Below are positions 1 through 4,756 of a DNA stretch of 5,851 bases, piece after piece (position 1 is the first letter of the stretch; the number at the start of each line of letters is the position of its first letter). A program made the translations under genes and the position numbers. The stretch is from the NCBI GenBank assembly GCA_023418705.1, contig JAEZYZ010000274.1:1-5851 (forward strand). The letters run 5' to 3'. Below the pieces are notes generated by a model, which was given only the letters and a program-made list of their open reading frames with translations, was not told the DNA's origin and searched no databases. The DNA comes from Pseudomonadota bacterium. GTDB lineage: Bacteria > Myxococcota_A > Polyangia > Polyangiales > Polyangiaceae.

Positions 1-60
1 CCGCCGGTCCCGCCGGTCCCGCTGCCGCCCGTCCCGCTGCCGCCCGTCCCGTTGCCGCCA
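1..60. repeat. Short tandem repeats encoding the Gly-rich linker
   Basis: The DNA is built from two 9-bp units CCGCCGGTC (1-9, 10-18), then two identical 15-bp units CCGCTGCCGCCCGTC (19-33, 34-48), then a diverged partial copy (49-60). All unit lengths are multiples of three, so copy-number changes keep the lipoprotein in frame. On the minus strand they encode GGT and GTGGS-type units. The array continues past the left edge, so its total length is unknown. Confidence 0.8.
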
Positions 61-152
61 TCCCCTTCGTCGTCCGAACAGGCAACCCCGATCAGGGTCA
101 GCGCCGCGAGCAGGGAACCGAAACGGACGAGACGGGACGGGTGCGGGGCCAT
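1..152 (-). CDS. Lipoprotein with Gly/Thr/Ser-rich linker, N-terminal part only
   Basis: This is the beginning of a secreted lipoprotein; the rest lies beyond the left edge. Fifty codons are visible. A positively charged n-region (His/Arg to residue 10) is followed by a hydrophobic stretch (about residues 11-24) and a lipobox-like LIGVAC ending at Cys25. The -3 residue is Gly rather than the usual Leu. Acidic residues (SDDEGD) follow, and then a low-complexity GTGGSGTGGS linker begins at about residue 32. The start is well supported: GAGGTGA (161-167, read on the minus strand) lies 8 nt upstream of the ATG. Ser at +2 after the Cys would favour outer-membrane sorting under the E. coli Lol rule, but that rule may not hold in this lineage. 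Such linkers are common between a lipid anchor and a folded domain in myxobacterial lipoproteins. The functional domain is not visible, so no function is assigned. Confidence 0.8.
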   Translation of the reverse strand, partial: MAPHPSRLVRFGSLLAALTLIGVACSDDEGDGGNGTGGSGTGGSGTGGTG

Positions 153-260
153 GGGGACGGTCACCTCAACGATCGAGCAGCGCTGCTGCTGTGATGCGCC
201 CTGGCGAGCGCCGGCTGCGGGTCGAGCCAGGACGAGGTTCAGTGGTGCTTTGGTCGAGAA

Positions 261-266
261 ATTATC
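261..266 (-). promoter_or_regulatory. Possible -10 element for the leftward lipoprotein gene
   Basis: The minus strand reads GATAAT here, one mismatch from the sigma-70 consensus TATAAT, in an AT-rich island of an otherwise GC-rich divergent intergenic region. No convincing -35 hexamer lies 16-18 nt upstream. Use of this site would give an untranslated leader of roughly 100 nt before the lipoprotein ATG. It is a single-hexamer match and could be chance. The rest of 153-428 shows no other feature I can support. Confidence 0.2.
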
Positions 267-428
267 AGGCGCCGGATCGCGCCGCTCGGCTTTTTCGTGG
301 CGCTCGCTCACGCGGGCACCGATCGGCGTTCGAGCCGAGACGAAGCCATGGCAGCAGTAGCCGAAGGGTCGACTGCGACTGCAATTTGGCGACCGGTTTG
401 GCCCGCGCGCTCACAAGGTACGAGGTAT

Positions 429-1586
429 ATGCTCGGGGGCGGCATGGCGAGCTTCGACTGGCAGCGCGTTCAGGCTGACTTCCCCGTCAACCAGCGGCTG
501 ATTTGGCTGAACAACTGCGGGACCACCCCCCCTCCGCGCGCCGTGCTCTCGGCGCTCGAGCGCCACCACCAGGCGTATGCCGAACGTGGGATCCTCGGCG
601 TCGTCGATCTCGAGGCGCTGCACGATTCTGTCCGCGGCCGACTCGCCCGGATGCTCGACGTCGCCGCCGACGAGCTCTGCTTGGTTCACCACACGACCGA
701 GGCGATGACCTTCGTCAGCCACGGTCTCCGGCTGCAGGCGGGGGACGAGATCCTCTTGCTCGAGCACGAGTACCCGAGCAACGTCTATCCCTGGGAGCAC
801 TGGCGTCAAAAGGGGGTGCGCCTCGCGACGCTGCCGCTCGCGCCAACACCGGAGCAGCTGCTCGAGACCTTTCATGGCGCCCTGACCGCCGCGACCCGGG
901 TCGTGTCGGTGTCCGCCGTCCACTGGTGCACCGGCATGCCGCTGCCCCTCGAGCCGATGGCGGCCGCCTGCGAGGCGCGGGGCATCGAGCTCGTGGTGGA
1001 CGCGGCGCAAGGGGCGGGCCTGTTGCCGCTCGACCTGGGGCGCCTGCGCATCGGCTACATGGGGTTCTCGGCCTGGAAGTGGTTGCTCGGACCGCTGGGG
1101 CTGGGCGTGCTCTACGTGCGCCGCGACCAGCTCCCGAAGCTGTCCTTTCCGTTCAAGGGGACCGGCTCGGTCGTCGACGACCACGTCTACCTGCCCTATC
1201 GGGACGAGCTGAAGGCCGGGACCGATCGGTACGTGCTGTCGACGCCGAACGTCAACGACTGGATCTATTTCGACGCCAGCCTCGAGTACCTCGAAAACAT
1301 CGGCTTCGAGCGCGTTCGACACCGGATCATCGAGCTCGCCGGCCGCCTGGTCGCGGCGCTTCGGGAGCGCGGATTTATCACCGCTCACGATGATTTTTCC
1401 CGGCACCCGACCGGCATCGTCGCCGTCCACAAGCCAGGCTTGGACAGCGACGCCGTCGTGGCCCGCTTGGCCGAGGCCGGCGTGGTCGCCGCCTCTCGGC
1501 TCGGACGCGTGCGGCTCGCCCCCCATGTCTACTTGTCCGAAGCGCAGATCGACGCGGCGCTCGAGCGGCTCACGGCGCTCTGTTGA
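429..1586 (+). CDS. Aminotransferase class V-fold PLP-dependent enzyme
   Basis: This is a cytoplasmic fold-type I PLP enzyme of the class V group (cysteine desulfurase / isopenicillin-N epimerase-like), 385 aa, a normal full length. Motifs in order: HHTTEA (87-92, cofactor phosphate region); LEHEYPSNVYPW (111-122, with His113 in the region that stacks on PLP); SAVHWCTG (162-169); VVDAAQGAG (189-197, with Asp191 for the pyridine nitrogen and Gln194); SAWKWLLGPLGLG (214-226, with Lys217 as the predicted Schiff-base lysine); and RVRLAPHVYLSEAQID (360-375, with an Arg expected to hold the substrate carboxylate). I see no catalytic-Cys loop typical of cysteine desulfurases, so sulfur transfer is not favoured; the substrate is unknown. 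The start at 429 has AAGG (415-418) 10 nt upstream. ATG 444 (MASFDW) is equally reasonable and gives 380 aa. The in-frame GTG at 297 adds a tail unlike the family. The gene stands alone, divergent from the lipoprotein gene. Confidence 0.9.
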   Translation: MLGGGMASFDWQRVQADFPVNQRLIWLNNCGTTPPPRAVLSALERHHQAYAERGILGVVDLEALHDSVRGRLARMLDVAADELCLVHHTTEAMTFVSHGLRLQAGDEILLLEHEYPSNVYPWEHWRQKGVRLATLPLAPTPEQLLETFHGALTAATRVVSVSAVHWCTGMPLPLEPMAAACEARGIELVVDAAQGAGLLPLDLGRLRIGYMGFSAWKWLLGPLGLGVLYVRRDQLPKLSFPFKGTGSVVDDHVYLPYRDELKAGTDRYVLSTPNVNDWIYFDASLEYLENIGFERVRHRIIELAGRLVAALRERGFITAHDDFSRHPTGIVAVHKPGLDSDAVVARLAEAGVVAASRLGRVRLAPHVYLSEAQIDAALERLTALC

Positions 1587-1716
1587 GCCGAGCAACCCTC
1601 GCGTTCGGAGGGCGAGGCGTGCCGACGGCGCCGCGCCCCCGATCGGCCTGGCCTGAGCCTGACAAATTCGTCCCCGTTTCCACGAGCAGACACGGCGTGA
1701 CACCGCCGCGGATTTC

Positions 1717-1742
1717 GGGCCGACCGACGATCGGCCCATTTT
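1717..1742 (+). terminator. Intrinsic terminator candidate downstream of the aminotransferase gene
   Basis: A perfect 7-bp GC-rich stem, GGGCCGA (1717-1723) pairing with TCGGCCC (1731-1737), has a 7-nt loop and is followed by ATTTT (1738-1742). This is the classic rho-independent layout on the plus strand. The opposite strand has no T-run. It lies about 130 nt after the aminotransferase stop, so it probably ends that transcript and insulates the downstream barrel gene. A weaker hairpin, CCCTC (1596-1600) with GAGGG (1608-1612), sits just after the stop but has no T tract. The remainder of the 1587-1889 gap shows no gene; the promoter of the barrel gene is presumably between 1743 and 1870, but I cannot place it. 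Confidence 0.6.
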
Positions 1743-1889
1743 GAGGGCAGTTTCGAAGAGAAACGAGCACGAAATACAGCGGCAACACTCGGACAACTAC
1801 CTAGAGCGCACAGTCAGAAGCGGCTGTTTGCCGACAACGAGTTCCCCCTGGCCATCGACGCGCGGGAGGAAACGGAAGGAGACCGAGTC

Positions 1890-3305
1890 ATGCTGCTCAT
1901 TCGTGGAAGCCGAGTATTCGGCGCTGCCATCACTGCGGTGGGGATTCTGGGCTGGCCGCTCGCCAGCTTCGCGCAGGAGGCGCCACCTGCACCTCCCGCG
2001 CAGCCTGCTCCGGAGCCCGCGCCCGCACCCGCGCCAGCAGCACAGCCCGCACCTGAACCCGCACCTGAACCCGCACCGGCGCCGCCAGCGGCGGGCGTCG
2101 ACGTCCAGGGTCAAGTCGGAGCGGACGTCGGGGTGCAGGCGGAGCCGTACGCAGCGCCGCCGCCGCCCGCCGCGGAACCTGCGGCGCCGATGGCAGCCCA
2201 ACCTTTGCCGCCGGCTCCCGCCGACGCGCCACCGGCCGATGAGGGCGCGGCCGCAGAGGACGAGGAGAGCCCCGTCGACTTCATGTTGTTCGTCGACGCC
2301 TACGGCGGCTGGCAGACCGCGCAGGCCGGAACCCCGGTGCCATTCCACCGCGCCTACGCCCTGAATTCCCCGGAGTTCGTGAACGAAAATGGGTTCTCTC
2401 TGTCGTTCGCCGGCCTCGACGTCTCCTACGACGGTGGGCAACTCGGAGCGACGGCCAGCCTGCGCTTTGGGCCTTCGGTCGTATTGTTCCACGGCAACGA
2501 TCCGTTCTTCGGCATCGACAACATCGTCCAGGCGTTCGTGACCTGGAAGCCCGTCGATGGCCTCGCCCTCGACCTCGGCCAGTTCGGCACGATCTATGGC
2601 GCCGAGGTCGCCGAGAGCTGGATGAACCTGAACTACACGCGCGGCGGCCTCTACTACGCCATGCAGCCGTTCTGGCACACCGGGCTCCGCGCCAGCTACG
2701 ACATCAGCGATGCGTTCACCGTCAAGGGGATGGTCGTCAACGGCGTGAACAACATCAGCGATGCGACGACCGACGAAGGCGCGCCGAGCCTGGGGTTGCA
2801 GCTCGCCGTCACGCCGAGCGAGGCGTTTGGGCTCGCGGTGGGCGGCTTGATCTCGACCGACCCGGAGGACGATGACAACTCGTTCGATCGCTTCGTCGAC
2901 GTCGTCGCCACCCTCTCGCTCGGCGACTTCAGCGCCATCGCCAACTTCGACTACAACATGGACGTCCTGGAGGGTGAAAACACCTCGTACTGGGGCGCCA
3001 GCTTGGCGATGGGCTATGCCTTCACGGACATGTTCGGGCTGGCGGTCCGTGGCGAGTACCTGAGCGACCCGGACAGCGTCCTGTACGCGGACCTGGCGAC
3101 CGCCGCTCCGTTCGAGGATGGCGCCAGCGTCGTGACCCTCACCGGGACGATCGACGTGAAGCCCGTGCCCGGCTCGCAGAACCTCATCCTCCGGTGGGAC
3201 AACCGCTACGAGACCTCGTCCGAAGACATCTTCTTCGACAACGACGGCGAGCCGACCGACGGTTGGTTTGCCTCCGTCATCGGCATGGTGGTGAAGACCA
3301 ACTGA
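1890..3305 (+). CDS. Outer-membrane beta-barrel protein, OmpL-like/BBP2 porin family
   Basis: This is a predicted outer-membrane barrel of 471 aa. A Sec signal peptide (residues 1-28) ends in ASFA, with cleavage expected before Gln29. A Pro/Ala/Glu-rich segment (about 30-122) and an acidic patch EDEE (123-126) lead into the barrel, about 129-471. The barrel shows alternating aromatic/hydrophobic strands, LDLGQFGTIYGAEVAES (227-243), and the hallmark NLNYTRGGLYY...PFWHTGLRASY (246-270). That pattern (N-Y-[ST]-R-G, then P-x-x-H-T-G-x-R) matches my recollection of the BBP2/OmpL-like porin family. The last residues are VVKTN, without the usual terminal Phe/Trp. AAGGAG (1876-1881) with an 8-nt spacer fixes the ATG. 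The transported solute is not deducible. A strong terminator-like hairpin downstream separates it from the peroxidase gene. Confidence 0.88.
   Translation: MLLIRGSRVFGAAITAVGILGWPLASFAQEAPPAPPAQPAPEPAPAPAPAAQPAPEPAPEPAPAPPAAGVDVQGQVGADVGVQAEPYAAPPPPAAEPAAPMAAQPLPPAPADAPPADEGAAAEDEESPVDFMLFVDAYGGWQTAQAGTPVPFHRAYALNSPEFVNENGFSLSFAGLDVSYDGGQLGATASLRFGPSVVLFHGNDPFFGIDNIVQAFVTWKPVDGLALDLGQFGTIYGAEVAESWMNLNYTRGGLYYAMQPFWHTGLRASYDISDAFTVKGMVVNGVNNISDATTDEGAPSLGLQLAVTPSEAFGLAVGGLISTDPEDDDNSFDRFVDVVATLSLGDFSAIANFDYNMDVLEGENTSYWGASLAMGYAFTDMFGLAVRGEYLSDPDSVLYADLATAAPFEDGASVVTLTGTIDVKPVPGSQNLILRWDNRYETSSEDIFFDNDGEPTDGWFASVIGMVVKTN
2051..2074. repeat. 12-bp tandem repeat inside the Pro/Ala/Glu linker
   Basis: Two exact copies of ACCTGAACCCGC (2051-2062, 2063-2074) sit inside the barrel gene and encode successive APEP-type units. 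Related imperfect units (GCxCC[TC]GA/GCC...) extend on both sides across roughly 1980-2090. The unit length is a multiple of three, so the linker can lengthen or shorten without a frameshift. Confidence 0.75.
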
Positions 3306-3364
3306 TGCCGGTCGCGCTCGGTGGAGGGAGCCCGTCGCTGCCCCTCCCCGGCAACCTGCAAACC

Positions 3365-3398
3365 TGCAGCCTGCCAAGATCATTCTTGGCAGGCTGCA
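3365..3398 (+). terminator. Perfect 15-bp hairpin between the barrel and peroxidase genes
   Basis: The left arm TGCAGCCTGCCAAGA (3365-3379) is the exact reverse complement of 3384-3398, with a TCAT loop. It begins about 60 nt after the barrel-gene stop and ends 55 nt before the peroxidase ATG. The sequence after it is ATTCATTGG, so the T tract is poor; it may be an imperfect intrinsic terminator, an attenuator, or a 3'-end stabilising structure for the barrel mRNA. CCTGCA occurs twice just before or at the left arm (3355-3360 and 3363-3368), so the region may have grown by short duplication. No convincing promoter is visible between the hairpin and the peroxidase gene. Confidence 0.6.
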
Positions 3399-3453
3399 AT
3401 TCATTGGACCCCTCGCAGCGATTCTCTCTTGGCGCGCCGCGTTGGGATGACTA

Positions 3454-4566
3454 ATGGTTAACCGCATGAAAAGACTGGGTTCTACGGTCCTGATCGCCGC
3501 CATGACCAGCGCCGCCTTCGCCGGCTGCGACAAGAAGGAGGTCAGCGAGCCAGCGGACAAGCCGGGGACGGCCACGCAACCCGCGGCCCCGGCCAAGCCC
3601 CAGATCGACAAGGCCCAGCTCGCGGCCTTCGCGCCGTTGCCCGAGGTGATGTCGGACACGCCGCTGAACGAGGCCCACATCGAGCTCGGTCGAATGCTCT
3701 ACTTCGACAAGCGCCTGAGCAAGAACCAGGACATCTCCTGCAACACCTGCCACGACCTGCAGAAGTACGGCATCGATCCCCGGGAAAAGGCCAAGACGTC
3801 GTCGGGGCACAAGAACCAGACCGGCACGCGCAACTCACCGACCGTCTACAACGCCGCCGGCCACTTCCGTCAGTTCTGGGATGGGCGCGCCGCGGACGTC
3901 GAGGAGCAGGCCAAAGGCCCGATCCTGAACCCGGTCGAGATGGCGATGCCCGACGAGAAGTACGTCTTGCGGGTGCTCAATTCGATCCCCGGCTACGTCG
4001 AGGCCTTCAAGAAGACGTTCCCCGACGACAAGCAGCCCCTCAACTACGACAACGTCGGCAAGGCCGTCGGCGCGTTCGAGCGCAAGCTCGTGACGCCGAG
4101 CCGCTGGGACAAGTTCTTGAAGGGAGATGAGGCGGCGCTGAGCGACGCGGAGAAAGAAGGCTTCCTCACCTTCGTCAGCACGGGCTGTGTGACCTGCCAC
4201 ACCGGCGCGTACCTCGGCGGCCACATGTACCAGAAGGCGGGCCTCGTGAAGCCCTGGCCGGAGCAGTCGGACCAAGGCCGCTACGAGGTCACCAAGCAGG
4301 AGAGCGACAAGATGATGTTCAAGGTGCCGAGCCTGCGCAACATCACCAAGACCGCGCCGTACTTCCACGACGGATCCTCGTCGAGCTTGCCCGACGCCAT
4401 CCGCAAGATGGCCGAGTTTCAGCTCGGCAAGAGCCTCAAGGACGACGAGGTCAAGTCGATGATGGCCTTCTTCGAGAGCCTGACGGGCGAGGTCCCCACC
4501 GACTACATCAAGGAGCCGGAGCTTCCGCCCTCTGGCCCGACGACACCGAAGCCGATCGCCGACTGA
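3454..4566 (+). CDS. Di-haem cytochrome c peroxidase, lipoprotein form
   Basis: This is a bacterial di-haem peroxidase (CcpA/MauG superfamily), 370 aa. It is expected to reduce H2O2 to water outside the cytoplasm with electrons from a small redox protein. A lipoprotein signal ends FAGC with Cys25; Asp at +2 would favour inner-membrane retention under the E. coli rule. A Pro/Ala linker runs to about residue 50. Haem 1 is CNTCH (96-100) and haem 2 is CVTCH (245-249). Family landmarks are GHKNQTGTRNSPTVYN (118-133, with His119 in the flexible-loop position), FWDGRA (141-146, with the inter-haem Trp142), NPVEMAMP (159-166, with the probable catalytic Glu162), FKVPSLRN (289-296), TAPYFHDGS (300-308) and MAEFQLG (319-325). 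Met319 is a candidate distal ligand of the high-potential haem, not a Tyr as in MauG, which supports peroxidase rather than MauG-type chemistry. The start ATG has GGGA (3444-3447) 6 nt upstream; ATG 3466 is an alternative. The C-terminal 20 residues are Pro-rich and disordered. Confidence 0.94.
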   Translation: MVNRMKRLGSTVLIAAMTSAAFAGCDKKEVSEPADKPGTATQPAAPAKPQIDKAQLAAFAPLPEVMSDTPLNEAHIELGRMLYFDKRLSKNQDISCNTCHDLQKYGIDPREKAKTSSGHKNQTGTRNSPTVYNAAGHFRQFWDGRAADVEEQAKGPILNPVEMAMPDEKYVLRVLNSIPGYVEAFKKTFPDDKQPLNYDNVGKAVGAFERKLVTPSRWDKFLKGDEAALSDAEKEGFLTFVSTGCVTCHTGAYLGGHMYQKAGLVKPWPEQSDQGRYEVTKQESDKMMFKVPSLRNITKTAPYFHDGSSSSLPDAIRKMAEFQLGKSLKDDEVKSMMAFFESLTGEVPTDYIKEPELPPSGPTTPKPIAD

Positions 4567-4590
4567 CGGCCCTCGCCCCCGTCTAGATGC

Positions 4591-4704
4591 TAGAGCACCG
4601 ATCAGTTTGCCAGACCGAAGGTCCCGATGAATCGGGGCCCCCTCTTGGGCGAGGGCCCCGATTCATCGGGAAACCCTCACTTCTGCTCACGGCTCGGTGC
4701 TCTA
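4591..4704. repeat. Nested inverted repeat between convergent genes (bidirectional terminator or MITE-like)
   Basis: The outer arms TAGAGCACCGA (4591-4601) and TCGGTGCTCTA (4694-4704) are perfect 11-bp inverted repeats. Nested inside is a perfect 19-bp inverted repeat (4622-4640 with 4653-4671) around a 12-nt centre. Each 19-bp arm itself contains a dyad: CCCGATGAATCGGG (4623-4636) and CCCGATTCATCGGG (4657-4670). The stretches between inner and outer arms (20 and 22 nt) pair only partly. The structure fills most of the gap between the converging peroxidase and porin genes. There is no T-run after either side, so it is not a textbook intrinsic terminator, although such a stem could stop or stabilise both transcripts. 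The TA at each end and the terminal repeats also fit a miniature inverted-repeat element inserted at TA. No coding sequence is present inside. Confidence 0.85.
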
Positions 4705-4744
4705 AATGATCTCATTTTCCGCGACACACGGTTTGCGGTGCAAA
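4704..4744. repeat. Two short dyads beside the nested repeat
   Basis: AAATGA-TC-TCATTT (4704-4717) and TTTGC-GGT-GCAAA (4732-4744) are perfect short inverted repeats immediately right of the large structure. The second, read on the minus strand 13 nt after the porin stop, can extend to an 8-bp stem with one mismatch, but has no T tract. They may contribute to transcript ends. Their length is within what chance could produce, so no function is assigned. Confidence 0.4.
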
Positions 4745-4756
4745 TCGTTGGTCGCT

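Noticed and set aside
297..428. N-terminal extension of the aminotransferase from GTG 297
   Set aside because: The extra 44 residues are Ala/Arg-rich, have no counterpart in the family fold, and start at a GTG without a clear ribosome-binding site.
1570..1788. Small minus-strand frame (72 codons) across the aminotransferase-barrel gap
   Set aside because: It overlaps the terminator hairpin and has no recognisable domain. A hydrophobic start (MLPLYFVLV) is not enough to call a gene.
411..1796. Long minus-strand open frame (461 codons) opposite the aminotransferase gene
   Set aside because: It is antisense to a gene with clear family motifs, and its translation is low-complexity Arg/Gly/Val-rich with no recognisable domain. 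Long antisense frames are expected in GC-rich coding DNA.
1801..1807. CTAGAGC matching the left end of the nested repeat (4590-4596)
   Set aside because: Only seven bases match and similarity stops immediately; there is no second arm nearby, so it is not another copy of the element.
3430..3447. Possible sigma-54 promoter (TTGGCGCGCCGCGTTGGG) before the peroxidase gene
   Set aside because: The -12 part lacks the TTGC core, and transcription would begin at or after the start codon.
1797..3680. 627-codon minus-strand open frame opposite the barrel gene
   Set aside because: It lies antisense to the signal-peptide and barrel-encoding gene and extends over the hairpin into the peroxidase gene. 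The product is Arg/Val/Gly-rich without domains; it is a codon-bias shadow.
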